Below are positions 1 through 7,417 of a stretch of DNA of 13,769 bases, in pieces. Under the pieces are notes generated by a model, which saw nothing but the letters and a program-made list of their open reading frames with translations, was not told the origin of the DNA and searched no databases. The stretch's first letter is position 1. Each line of letters starts with the position of its first letter. This stretch comes from Oryzihumus sp036391795 (GTDB lineage Bacteria; Actinomycetota; Actinomycetes; Actinomycetales; Dermatophilaceae), in the NCBI RefSeq assembly GCF_036391795.1, contig NZ_DASVZH010000048.1, positions 1 through 13,769 on the forward strand. Direction: 5' to 3'. Made by a program: the position numbers and the translations under genes.

Positions 1-16
1 AGTAGTACGTGCTCAT
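1..16 (-). CDS. Start of an unidentified gene running off the left edge
   Basis: A minus-strand ATG lies at 16-14 and opens M-S-T-Y-Y before the window ends. A good ribosome binding site, GGAGAGG (complement of 24-30), sits seven bases upstream of the ATG. Five codons are too few to identify a product. The start lies about 60 bp past the point where homology of the upstream DUF222-HNH remnant stops. It could be the first gene of an inserted element or simply the next chromosomal gene after a deletion. The call rests only on the start codon and Shine-Dalgarno. Confidence 0.35.
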
Positions 17-74
17 GAGAACACCTCTCCGTGGCCGAAACCACTGGCCGGTGTCCGCAGAAAACGGGCAAGTC

Positions 75-1249
75 CACGTCGCACCACCACGGCGGCGCGT
101 TGCACCCGGGGATGGTGCAGCCGCCGTCCCGCAGCCACAGGTACCGCAGCTGGGCCGGGGTGAACAGGCGCCGGCTGCGCCCGAGGTCGAGGACCTCGCC
201 CTGGGTGTCGAGCACGACCGGGATGAGGGTGGCGTCGCAGGCGATCCGGCGCACCGTCTCCGGCGCGAGCAGGGTCCCGGCGCCCGGCGTCGTCCCGGTG
301 CCCAGCACCGTCCCGGACCCGCAGGCGTCCCGGAGGTCCTCGTAGTTCATCGTCACGAAGAGCTGCGCCTTGGTCTGCGCCGGGGCGTCCCCGCCCGCGG
401 CGGCCGACCGGCGCAGCGCCTGCACCAGCGCGTCCCCGCGCCGCTGGTCGCTGCTGCGCAGGTCGGAGACCCCGTCGACCGGGTTCGGTGCGGACAGCGG
501 CCCGATCGCCGCCTCCAGCACCGAGGCGCCCTCGGGGTCCAGCCGCAGCAGGTACTCCACCATCCCGTCATCACTGCGGCCCACCGACAGGGACACCCCG
601 TGCCGGAGCCGGTCCTGGCGGACCTGGAACTCATCCTGCGGCCGTAGGTGGCGATGATCCGCTCCCGCAACCCCCGCACCTCCCGCGGACCGGACTCCTC
701 CGCGACCTGCAGGAACCCCTCCCAGACGGTGGGCAGCGCTTCCGGGGTCAGCCGGGGGCTGAGCTTGGCCAGCTCCGCCAACGCCACCGCCGCGCCGCGG
801 ACCCCGACCCGCCCGGACAGCACGCACGAACGCAGCCGCTGCACCGCCCCGTGGTCCAGCACCTGCGCCGTCCCGGCCCCGACCGGGCGGCCCAGGCACG
901 CCTGGGCCACCTTGACCAGGTCGCCCGCACCGCCGCACTGGTAGGACGGCGCCCACTCCAGCACCCACCCTGCCGCCGTCGCACAGGACGAGGACACCTC
1001 CCCGCGCTCCAGCGCCTCGGCCATGGTCGCGACCTGCCCGGCCTCTCACCCCCGCCGCAGCGCGTCCAGCTCGGCGAAGAACGGCCCCAGCTCGGCACCC
1101 ACCCCCTGGTGCAACACCCCCTCCACCCCGGCCAGCGCCGCGGTCACCGCCCGCACCAGCTCCCGCCGCTGCGCCAAGGACAGCTCGAGCGCGGGCACGC
1201 CGCCGGAGCCGCTGGCCGCGGCCCCCTGACGACGATCCCCCTGATGCAT
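75..1249 (-). pseudogene. Decayed DUF222-HNH endonuclease (13E12 repeat family)
   Basis: The remnant reads MHQGDRRQG from 1249. The DUF222 part runs through motifs such as GWVLEWAPSY, GGAGDLVKVAQACLG and ESGPREVRGLRERIIATYGR; after a frame change it continues with SSDQRRGDALVQALRRSA, LFVTMNYEDLRD, GTLLAPETVRRIACDA and LDLGRSRRLFTPAQLRYLWL. The start of an HNH nuclease follows (DGGCTIPGCNAPPWWCD). Three lesions are visible. An in-frame TGA lies at 1048-1046, after LDALRRG. About one base is lost near 636, because the frame moves from codons starting at 640 to codons starting at 635. Homology stops after WWCDV near 75, where the family continues into the HH catalytic pair. The catalytic histidines and the rest of the zinc finger are missing, so no active nuclease is expected. 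In this family HNH proteins are multicopy in actinobacteria and some are DNA-damage induced. The start at 1249 is chosen because a -10 element lies six bases upstream. Sequencing error could explain one lesion but not easily all three. Confidence 0.85.
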
Positions 1250-1252
1250 GGT

Positions 1253-1268
1253 TCGAACATACATTCGA
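1253..1268. promoter_or_regulatory. LexA (SOS) box
   Basis: The 16-mer TCGAACATACATTCGA differs at one position from the actinobacterial SOS consensus TCGAAC-N4-GTTCGA. It lies immediately upstream of the DUF222-HNH start at 1249 and encloses that gene's -10 hexamer, so bound LexA would block RNA polymerase directly. Some mycobacterial 13E12 family genes are known LexA targets, which fits. The match is seen in the sequence; function is inferred. Confidence 0.8.
1256..1261 (-). promoter_or_regulatory. -10 element of the HNH remnant, leaderless layout
   Basis: On the minus strand TATGTT is followed by exactly six bases and then the ATG at 1249. Transcription would start on or very near the A of the start codon, giving a leaderless mRNA. 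No Shine-Dalgarno is present. The hexamer lies inside the SOS box. Confidence 0.6.
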
Positions 1269-1359
1269 CCACCGACAGGCCGCCGCGTCATGCACACTGC
1301 CCGCCCGGGCGCTGTCCCGGAACGAACGAAACTGACCCAGCCACACGGCGTACGGAACG

Positions 1360-1395
1360 ACGGAGCCCACCGTCCCGAGGGACGGTGGGCTCCGT
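1360..1395 (-). terminator. Hairpin terminator after hemQ
   Basis: A perfect 16 bp stem (1360-1375 with 1380-1395) closes a four-base loop. It lies 14 bp beyond the hemQ stop codon. No T-run follows on the minus strand, as is common for actinobacterial terminators. It would end the hemY-hemQ transcript before the HNH remnant. Confidence 0.8.
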
Positions 1396-1409
1396 GAGCC
1401 AGGCGAAGG

Positions 1410-2111
1410 TCAGGGCAGGTTGGCCAGCAGGTCAGCGACCTCGACGCGCGGGCCGGTGAAGAACGGCACCTCCTTGCGCACGTGCAGCCGGGCCTTCGAC
1501 GCCCGCAGCTCACGCATCAGGTCGACGATCCGATGCAGCTCGTCGGCCTCGAACGCCAGCACCCACTCGTAGTCGTTCAGCGCGAACGAGGCGATGGTGT
1601 TGGCCCGCACGTCCGGGTACTCCCGCGCCATCTGCCCGTGCTCGACGAGCATGTCGCGACGTTCCTTGTCCTCCAGGAGGTACCAGTCGTAGGAGCGCAC
1701 GAACGGGTAGACGCAGATGTAGCGCTTGGGGTCCTCGCCGGCCATGAACGCCGGGATGTGGCCCTTGTTGAACTCCGCGGGGCGGTGCAGGGCGGCCGAG
1801 GACCAGACCGGGGACAGGTGCCGCCCGAGCTCGGTGCGCCGCAGCCGGTGGTAGGCCGACTGCACGGCCTCGATCTGCTCGGCGTGCCACCACACCATGA
1901 AGTCGGCGTCGCCGCGCAGGCCGGCCACGTCGTAGACGCCACGCACGACCACGCCCTGCTCGGCGACCTCGGTGAAGAGCGCCTCCACCTCCGCGGCGAG
2001 CTTGGCCCGGTCCTCCGGCAACGGGGCGCTGACCTTGAAGACCGACCACATCGTGTAGCGGATGCTGTCGTTGATCTCGCGGATCTGGCTGGCGCTGGGC
2101 TTCGGGCTCAT
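1410..2111 (-). CDS. hemQ: Coproheme decarboxylase HemQ/ChdC
   Basis: This 233-residue cytoplasmic enzyme of the chlorite dismutase superfamily oxidatively removes two propionate carboxyls from iron-coproporphyrin III, using hydrogen peroxide, to make heme b. It is the last step of the coproporphyrin-dependent pathway of Gram-positive bacteria. Length and motifs match actinobacterial ChdC. KGHIP places a distal His at 118, YICVYPF a Tyr at 135 (the redox-active tyrosine) and LVEHGQ the proximal heme-ligand His at 158. These agree with the residue numbers I recall for the Corynebacterium diphtheriae enzyme. The distal His marks the actinobacterial type, since Firmicutes have Gln there. The ATG lies four bases after the hemY stop, with a GAGG ribosome site overlapping that junction, so the two genes form an operon. 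The gene ends just before a strong hairpin. No lesion is seen. Confidence 0.96.
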   Translation of the reverse strand: MSPKPSASQIREINDSIRYTMWSVFKVSAPLPEDRAKLAAEVEALFTEVAEQGVVVRGVYDVAGLRGDADFMVWWHAEQIEAVQSAYHRLRRTELGRHLSPVWSSAALHRPAEFNKGHIPAFMAGEDPKRYICVYPFVRSYDWYLLEDKERRDMLVEHGQMAREYPDVRANTIASFALNDYEWVLAFEADELHRIVDLMRELRASKARLHVRKEVPFFTGPRVEVADLLANLP

Positions 2112-2115
2112 GTCC

Positions 2116-3534
2116 TCATTCTCCCCCGTCCCCGACTCGCTGCTTCAGGTGGGTGGCGACGGCGAGCGCCGCCGCCCGCCCCGAGGCGATGCAGGCCGGG
2201 ATGCCCACCCCCTCGTATGCCGCGCCGGCGACTTCCAGCCCCGGCAGGGCGGCCACCGCCTCACCGATCCGGGCCACACGCTCGACGTGCCCCACGGCGT
2301 ACTGCGGCAACGCCCCGCCCCACCGCTGGACGTGTGCGTCGACCGGCCTCGGCAGCGGGCCACCGAGCGCCTCGCCGACCTCCTTGTAGGCCACGGCGAC
2401 CAGGTCCTTGTCACCCCGCTGCAGGTCCGCCTCCTCGCCGTGGCGGCCGATCGAGGCACGCAGCACCACGAGGTCGCCGGCCGCCTCGGCCACCCAGCCC
2501 CACTTGGCGCTGCTGAACGTCGACGCCTTGATCGTGCGCCCCTCGACCGGCGGCACGAGGAAGCCCGAGCCGGGCAGCAGCGGCATCCAGGCCCGGGGCA
2601 GCACCAGGCTGACGATCGCCATGGACGCGTAGTCGACCCCGGACAGCTCGGCCGACGCGGGCGCGCTGTGCGGCGCGAGCAGCCTGGCGGCCGGGGCCGC
2701 GGGCACCGCCAGGACGACGGCGTCCACGTCGAGCGCCACGGGTGCGGGCACCGGCCCGGTGACCAGGCGCCAGCCACCGGCCGTGCGCTCCAGCGCCCGG
2801 ACGATGGTGTCGCTGACGACCCGCACGCCCCGGGCGACGAGGGCCGCGTGCAGCGACTCGGCCAGGGTCGCCATGCCGCCGCGCAGACCGGCGAAGGCCG
2901 GGGTGCCGTTCGCCGCCGCTGCCGACGCGGCCCGCTCCGCAGCCACGGTCAGGGACTCCCCCCGCACCGCCGCCTGCCACAGCGCGGGGACGGTGGCCTG
3001 CAGGGACAGCAGGTGGGCGTGACCGGCATACACGCCACCGAGCAGCGGCTCGACCAGGCGGTCGACGACCGCCGGCCCGACCCGCTCGGCGACGTAGTCC
3101 CCCACCGACACGTCCTGGGTCAGCGGCGTGACGGGCAGGTCGCGCTCCTGCTCGTCGCGGGCGATCTCCTCCGCATCGAGCAGGCCCAGCGCGGCGGCGG
3201 GGTTGGCCGGCACCCCCATGAGCGTGCCGCCGGGCATGGGGTGCAGCGCCCCGCGGGACCAGACGCTGGCCCGGGTGGTGGCGGGGTGGACCAGGGCACC
3301 GGCCAGACCGAGCTCGTGGGCCAGGTCCAGGCCCTCGGGCCGACGCGCCAGCATCGACTCGGCACCGACGTCGATCCGTACCCCGCCGACCACGGCCGAG
3401 CGGAGCTTGCCCCCGGGACGGTCGGACGCGTCCAGCACGACGACCTCGGCGCCGGGAAGGGCCTGGACCAGCTGCCACGCCGCCGCCAGCCCGCTGATCC
3501 CGCCACCGACCACGGCCACCCTGGTGCTCGCCAT
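2116..3534 (-). CDS. hemY: Coproporphyrinogen III oxidase (HemY/CgoX)
   Basis: This 472-residue FAD-dependent oxidase is of the HemG/HemY family. In Actinobacteria it removes six electrons from coproporphyrinogen III to give coproporphyrin III, using oxygen, before iron insertion. The N terminus has the dinucleotide-binding motif VVGGGISGLAAAWQL (about 8-22), ending near residue 35 in VVVLDASDRPGGKL, where the Asp contacts FAD ribose. A conserved IDVGAESML follows at about 54-62. The C terminus has the second FAD motif, AAYEGVGIPACIASGR, typical of the family. Older annotation would call it protoporphyrinogen oxidase. The start has a GAGAGG ribosome site nine bases upstream, and no better start lies inside. 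hemQ follows after four bases. The 120 bp upstream region is shared with the divergent DUF4349 gene, and I see no clear promoter hexamers in it. Confidence 0.95.
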   Translation of the reverse strand: MASTRVAVVGGGISGLAAAWQLVQALPGAEVVVLDASDRPGGKLRSAVVGGVRIDVGAESMLARRPEGLDLAHELGLAGALVHPATTRASVWSRGALHPMPGGTLMGVPANPAAALGLLDAEEIARDEQERDLPVTPLTQDVSVGDYVAERVGPAVVDRLVEPLLGGVYAGHAHLLSLQATVPALWQAAVRGESLTVAAERAASAAAANGTPAFAGLRGGMATLAESLHAALVARGVRVVSDTIVRALERTAGGWRLVTGPVPAPVALDVDAVVLAVPAAPAARLLAPHSAPASAELSGVDYASMAIVSLVLPRAWMPLLPGSGFLVPPVEGRTIKASTFSSAKWGWVAEAAGDLVVLRASIGRHGEEADLQRGDKDLVAVAYKEVGEALGGPLPRPVDAHVQRWGGALPQYAVGHVERVARIGEAVAALPGLEVAGAAYEGVGIPACIASGRAAALAVATHLKQRVGDGGE

Positions 3535-3654
3535 GGCCGCAGCCTCTCAGCACCGTGACCGGATCGAAACCGGGGGTCAGGAACTCCCGTCCGGACCGCG
3601 GACTCCAACGGACAAGCACGGCAGCCCGACCGAACACCACCCCGGAGGCCAGCC

Positions 3655-4650
3655 ATGGACCCACGCACCACATCCGTCCTTCACCGCTCACACCGCGCCC
3701 GGACCCGGCGCGCCCGCGCGGTCGCCGTGGCAGGGGCGCTCCTCGTCGCGGCCCTCGCGGGCTGCAGCTCCTCCGGGAACTCCAGCTCCTCGTCGGTCGG
3801 TGCCGCGTCGCGGGCCGGAGGCTCGTCGGTCGGCAGTGACCAGAAGGCGCCGCCGGCCTCGGGCTCGGGCGCGTCGTCGCCGGGGTCCGCGGCGGTCACG
3901 CAGGTGGTGGCCGCGGAGCGCAAGATCACCCGGACCGCCAGCCTGTCGATCCAGGTCAAGGACGTCGCCGGAGCCGCGACCGCGGTCCACACCGTCGTCG
4001 CGGGGCTCGACGGCTTCGTGCTCAACGAGCAGCTCGGCAATGACGGTGGCCCCCAGCCGCTGACCGGCACCACGCCCAGCCAGAGCTTCGGCGGCTTCGG
4101 CACGATCACGGTCTCCGTCCCGGCCGACAAGCTCGACACCACCCTCGACCAGCTCGCCCGCGTCGGCACCGTCCTGTCCCGCAGCACGACCAGCCAGGAC
4201 GTCACCGACCAGTACGTCGACACCCAGAGCCGGGTCAAGACCATGCAGGCGAGCCTGGACCGGGTGCGCGCGCTCCTCGCCCAGGCGACGAACATCGGCC
4301 AGGTGGTCTCGCTGGAGTCCGAGCTGAGCCGGCGCGAGGCCGACCTGGAGTCCCTGCAGGCCCAGCTGGCCGCGCTCAAGGGCAGCGTGGACCGCTCGAC
4401 GGTGACCGTCGCCCTCAGCACGCCGGCGGTCGTCGCGGCCACGGTCGACAACACCGGCTTCGTGGCCGGGCTGCGCCAGGGCTGGCACGCCTTCCAGGCG
4501 TCGGTCACCGCGGTGCTCACCGTGGTGGGCACGCTCCTGCCCTTCGCGGCGCTGGTCGGTCTTGTCGGCTGGCCCCTGTGGCGCTGGTTGCGCCGCCGTC
4601 AGGCCGGGGTCACCGCGTCGCCAGCGCCAGCCGCTCCCGGAGCTCCGTGA
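3655..4650 (+). CDS. DUF4349 domain lipoprotein
   Basis: This is a 331-residue exported, membrane-anchored protein of unknown biochemical role. A basic N terminus (several Arg, 11-21) and a hydrophobic stretch end in the lipobox ALAGC, with Cys37 as the expected lipidated residue. A Ser/Gly-rich linker runs to about residue 80. The DUF4349 domain (about 85-265) has ITRTASLSIQVKDV, GTITVSVPADKLD and a predicted coiled coil rich in Leu, Gln and Glu around 195-245 (RVKTMQASLDRVRALLAQ, LESELSRREADLESLQAQL). A transmembrane helix near 282-304 is followed by an Arg-rich cytoplasmic tail. A GGAGG ribosome site lies at 3644-3648, six bases before the ATG. It sits between hemE and hemY on the opposite strand. 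A function linked to heme is possible from position alone, but nothing in the protein shows heme binding. The 3' end overlaps the convergent neighbour by 41 bp. Confidence 0.88.
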   Translation: MDPRTTSVLHRSHRARTRRARAVAVAGALLVAALAGCSSSGNSSSSSVGAASRAGGSSVGSDQKAPPASGSGASSPGSAAVTQVVAAERKITRTASLSIQVKDVAGAATAVHTVVAGLDGFVLNEQLGNDGGPQPLTGTTPSQSFGGFGTITVSVPADKLDTTLDQLARVGTVLSRSTTSQDVTDQYVDTQSRVKTMQASLDRVRALLAQATNIGQVVSLESELSRREADLESLQAQLAALKGSVDRSTVTVALSTPAVVAATVDNTGFVAGLRQGWHAFQASVTAVLTVVGTLLPFAALVGLVGWPLWRWLRRRQAGVTASPAPAAPGAP

Positions 4651-5359
4651 CCGCGGCCTCCGCCCCCGAGACGTCCGGGCGCGGACCGCGGCCCCACAGC
4701 CACAGCAGCACCTCCGACGGCTCACCCGAGACCGTGGCGACGGCGCCACCGGACGCGGTCCGCGAGACGTCGACCCGCTCCGGCCCGAGGGTGACCTCCC
4801 AGTCGTGGCCACCACTGGACACCACCACACAGGCCCCCGTGGCGGACTCCACCGGGGCGTCGCTCCAGTCGCCGGCGAGCATGATCATGAGCACCTCGTC
4901 GATCCCGTCGACGGCGAGGTCGGCCGCGACGGGCGTGCCCTCGCCGGCGGCGCTCTCGACGTCGTGGCGGTGCACCGAGGTCTCGTGCGCCATGCGCCGC
5001 ACCCAGAACCCGACGGTCTGGTCCTGCGGCCACCAGGTCCGGGCGTGCTCGGCCGGGTCGCGGGCGTCGAGCTCGCTCACGAGCTGTCCGTGGGCGTCGT
5101 CGATGAGCCCGAGCGGCTCAGCCTCCTCGAGGCCCTCCGGGGGCCATGGGTCGGGCCAGTCGCCCCGCCGCATCGTCTCGACCTTGTGCAGGTAGACCAG
5201 CGCGGTGTGCCGCAGCACGTCCGCCCCGGTCCATCCCTCGCACTCTGGCACCGGGCGGTCCAGGGCGCGTGGCGCCACCGACCGCAGCCGGGCGAAGTCC
5301 TGCTCGAGGACCTCGCGGTAGCGCCGGGCACCCAGGCCGTAGGGATAGAGCTCGCTCAT
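4610..5359 (-). CDS. Mycothiol-dependent maleylpyruvate isomerase-family enzyme
   Basis: This 249-residue protein is of the DinB-like MDMPI family, metal-binding enzymes that often use mycothiol as thiol cofactor in actinobacteria. His51 (VLRHTALVYLHK) with Glu126 and His130 (MAHETSVHRHD) fits the family's H...E-x3-H zinc site. The N-terminal four-helix domain spans about 10-160, and the C-terminal part (about 165-249, ending LRERLALATR) is the smaller sterol-carrier-like domain seen in these enzymes. The substrate cannot be told; most members are uncharacterised, and true maleylpyruvate isomerase is only one of many roles. It lies 38 bp downstream of hemE on the same strand but has its own -10 element six bases before the ATG, so it can be transcribed alone. 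Its stop lies within the 3' end of the opposing DUF4349 gene. Confidence 0.85.
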   Translation of the reverse strand: MSELYPYGLGARRYREVLEQDFARLRSVAPRALDRPVPECEGWTGADVLRHTALVYLHKVETMRRGDWPDPWPPEGLEEAEPLGLIDDAHGQLVSELDARDPAEHARTWWPQDQTVGFWVRRMAHETSVHRHDVESAAGEGTPVAADLAVDGIDEVLMIMLAGDWSDAPVESATGACVVVSSGGHDWEVTLGPERVDVSRTASGGAVATVSGEPSEVLLWLWGRGPRPDVSGAEAAVTELRERLALATR

Positions 5360-5365
5360 GACCCG

Positions 5366-5371
5366 ACCTTA
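5366..5371 (-). promoter_or_regulatory. -10 element for the MDMPI-family gene, leaderless layout
   Basis: TAAGGT is followed by six bases and then the ATG at 5359. It lies in the 38 bp gap after hemE. The AAGG inside it could also act as a weak ribosome site, so both readings remain open. Confidence 0.5.
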
Positions 5372-5390
5372 GGACCCGGCGCCGACAGGC

Positions 5391-5406
5391 GCGCGCCTCA
5401 GCGCGC
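5391..5406 (-). other. Small GC hairpin at the hemE stop
   Basis: GCGCGC at 5391-5396 and 5401-5406 can pair into a six bp stem, with the hemE stop codon in the four-base loop. It is too short to call a terminator with confidence. It might reduce read-through from hemE into the next gene, or be chance in GC-rich DNA. Confidence 0.25.
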
Positions 5407-6444
5407 GGACACCTCGTGCACCAGCTCGACGACGCGGGTCAGCACGTCGGGGTCGGTCGAGGGCAGCACCCCGTGGCCGAGGTTGAAGATGTGCCCGGGC
5501 GCCGCCTTCCCCTCCTCCACGATCGAGCGGACCTTGGCCTCGAGGGCCTCCCACGGCGCGAACAGCAGCGCCGGGTCGAGGTTGCCCTGCACGGCATACC
5601 GGTCTCCGAGGCGGGCGACCGCGTCGGTGAGCGAGACCCGGAAGTCGACCCCGACGACGTCCGCCCCGGCGGCCCCCATCGAGGCGAGCAGCTCGCCCGT
5701 CCCGACTCCGAAGTGGATCTTCGGCACGTCCAGGCCGCCCACGGCCGCGAGCGCCGCCGCGGAGTGCGGCTGGACGAAGCGCTCGTAGTCCGTGCGCGGC
5801 AGCGCGCCCACCCACGAGTCGAACAGCTGCACCGCCGACGCACCCGCGGCGGCCTGCACCCGCAGGAACTCCCCGGAGATCTGCGCCAGCCGGGCGCACA
5901 GGTCGTGCCACAGCTGCGGGTCGCCGTACATCAGCGCCTTGGTGTGCTCGTGGTTCTTCGACGGACCGCCCTCGACGAGGTAGGACGCCAGGGTGAACGG
6001 CGCCCCGGCGAAGCCGATCAGCGGGGTGTCGCCGAGCTCGGCCACCAGCAGGCGCACCGCCTCGCTGATGTAGGGGACGTGCTCGGGGGTCAGCTCCGGC
6101 AGCCGGTCCAGGTCGGCGCGGGTGCGCACCGGCTTGGCCACGACCGGGCCCACCCCGGCGACGATGTCGAGGTGGACGCCCACCGCGGCCAGCGGCACGA
6201 CGATGTCGCTGAAGAAGATCGCGGCGTCCACCCCGTGGCGGCGCACCGGCTGCAACGTGATCTCCGTGACCAGGTCGGGCCGGCGGCAGGACTCCAGCAT
6301 GCCCACGCCCTCGCGCACGGCGCGGTACTCCGGCAGTGACCGGCCGGCCTGGCGCATGAACCACACCGGGGTGTGCGGCACGGACTGCCGGCGGGCGGCG
6401 CGGACCAGGGGGCTGTCGTGCAGGGGCGGGGGGGCGTCAGTCAC
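5398..6444 (-). CDS. hemE: Uroporphyrinogen decarboxylase HemE
   Basis: This 348-residue cytoplasmic TIM-barrel enzyme removes the four acetate carboxyls of uroporphyrinogen III to give coproporphyrinogen III, the substrate of HemY/CgoX encoded 1.9 kb away. Both family signatures are complete: PVWFMRQAGRSLPEYR (26-41, with Arg31 and Arg35) and GFAGAPFTLASYLVEG. Asp80 in FFSDI matches the catalytic Asp86 of the human enzyme, and the C-terminal HIFNLGHGVLP holds the conserved His. The start is taken as the GTG at 6444 because GGGAGG lies eight bases upstream and homology begins near LVRAARRQ. An ATG at 6519 in the same frame would add 25 unlikely residues with no ribosome site. The DMT transporter ends 79 bp upstream on the same strand. 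No lesion is visible. Confidence 0.96.
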   Translation of the reverse strand: MTDAPPPLHDSPLVRAARRQSVPHTPVWFMRQAGRSLPEYRAVREGVGMLESCRRPDLVTEITLQPVRRHGVDAAIFFSDIVVPLAAVGVHLDIVAGVGPVVAKPVRTRADLDRLPELTPEHVPYISEAVRLLVAELGDTPLIGFAGAPFTLASYLVEGGPSKNHEHTKALMYGDPQLWHDLCARLAQISGEFLRVQAAAGASAVQLFDSWVGALPRTDYERFVQPHSAAALAAVGGLDVPKIHFGVGTGELLASMGAAGADVVGVDFRVSLTDAVARLGDRYAVQGNLDPALLFAPWEALEAKVRSIVEEGKAAPGHIFNLGHGVLPSTDPDVLTRVVELVHEVSAR

Positions 6445-6452
6445 CCGTGAAT

Positions 6453-6458
6453 CCTCCC
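6453..6458 (-). promoter_or_regulatory. Ribosome binding site that fixes the hemE start
   Basis: GGGAGG on the minus strand lies eight bases upstream of GTG 6444. It decides for this start over the in-frame ATG at 6519. Confidence 0.7.
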
Positions 6459-6523
6459 ACGCAGCAGCAGCCCCTCCGTCACCCTCGCACCGGCGACCGC
6501 GGGCCTCCACACAACGCACCGCC

Positions 6524-7354
6524 TCAGACCGGGACGGTCATCCCGACGACGCCGAGGACGGTGAGGGCGACCCCGGCCAGCTGCACCCGGCGCAGCCGCT
6601 CGTGCAGCAGGTACCGCGCCCAGACGACGGTGACCACGGGGTAGAGCGACCCGAGCACGCTGGCGACGCTGACCAGGCCGCGCGAGGAGGCGAAGGCGAA
6701 CAGGCCGTTGGCGGTGACGTCGCCCAGGCCGATGGCTGCCAGGACCGGCAGGTCTCGCCGCCGGGTGCCGGCGACGGTGCGCAGGGCCAGGGCCGCGGCC
6801 CCGAACAGCAGCACGCTGACCAGGCGCATCCCCCACAACGTGTCCAGCAGCGAGACGCGCGCGCCACGGTCGAGGCAGTACAGCGCGCCGCCGAAGCCGA
6901 CCGCCGCGATGCACGCCAGGACCACCGGGCGGGGTGGCACCGCGCCACTGAGCTCGGGGCCGGAGGCCAGCGCGGCGCCGAGCACCGCCACGGCCATGCC
7001 GGCCCACGCGAGCGCCGGCGGCTGCTCGCCGCCGAGCAGGCCGAGCACCACCGGGACGACGGCGCCCAGGGAGGAGATCGGGGCGACGACACCCATGGTC
7101 CCCGACCCGAGCGCGGCGTAGAAGCTGACCAGCCCGAGGGTCCCCGAGAGCCCGGCGACCAGGGCCCACCCCGGCCAGCCGTGGAAGGACACGTCGGGCA
7201 GCCGCACCAGCACGAGCACGCTGAGGGCGACGAACGCGCACGCCTGGGAGACTCCCACGACTGCCGGCGCGGCGAGGCTGCGTGAGCGCAGCCCCGCGAA
7301 GAAGTCCGACGTGCCCCACACCGCACTCGAGGCCAGGGCCAACAACGCCAGCAT
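6524..7354 (-). CDS. DMT-superfamily (EamA) transporter
   Basis: This 276-residue integral membrane protein has about ten hydrophobic segments in two EamA repeats. The first repeat begins LALASSAVWGTSDFFAGL and includes GTLGLVSFYAALGSGTMGVVA followed by ISSLGAVVPVVLGLLGGEQP. The second begins near VVLACIAAVGFGGALYCL and ends with SVASVLGSLYPVVTVVWARY followed by LLHERLRRVQLAGVALTVLG, the usual closing pattern of the family. Such proteins move small metabolites such as amino acids, nucleosides or drugs, generally outward; the substrate here is unknown. The ATG at 7354 is preferred over in-frame upstream codons because TACGGT lies exactly six bases before it and no ribosome site is present, so a leaderless mRNA is likely. 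It diverges from the DUF3000 gene across 63 bp. hemE lies 79 bp downstream, so co-transcription is possible but not shown. Confidence 0.85.
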   Translation of the reverse strand: MLALLALASSAVWGTSDFFAGLRSRSLAAPAVVGVSQACAFVALSVLVLVRLPDVSFHGWPGWALVAGLSGTLGLVSFYAALGSGTMGVVAPISSLGAVVPVVLGLLGGEQPPALAWAGMAVAVLGAALASGPELSGAVPPRPVVLACIAAVGFGGALYCLDRGARVSLLDTLWGMRLVSVLLFGAAALALRTVAGTRRRDLPVLAAIGLGDVTANGLFAFASSRGLVSVASVLGSLYPVVTVVWARYLLHERLRRVQLAGVALTVLGVVGMTVPV

Positions 7355-7360
7355 CGCCGC

Positions 7361-7366
7361 ACCGTA
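7361..7366 (-). promoter_or_regulatory. -10 element for the DMT transporter, leaderless layout
   Basis: On the minus strand TACGGT, six bases and then ATG at 7354. No recognisable -35 lies 17 bases upstream. Confidence 0.55.
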
Positions 7367-7405
7367 TCCCGGCGCGCCGCGGGTCACGTCGGCCCCCGCT
7401 CGGCT

Positions 7406-7411
7406 TACCCT
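7406..7411 (+). promoter_or_regulatory. -10 element for the DUF3000 gene, leaderless layout
   Basis: TACCCT is followed by six bases and then the GTG at 7418. It faces away from the transporter promoter. The two -10 hexamers are 39 bp apart, so the two polymerases could compete for the shared region. Confidence 0.55.
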
Positions 7412-7417
7412 CGTGGT

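Noticed and set aside
1046..1048. In-frame TGA read as selenocysteine
   Set aside because: The family has no Cys or Sec at this place, no SECIS-like hairpin is evident after it, and the gene carries two further lesions.
1..1249. Two separate small HNH/DUF222 genes
   Set aside because: Reading through the TGA in frame and changing frame once gives one continuous family match in correct order, so a single broken gene explains it better.
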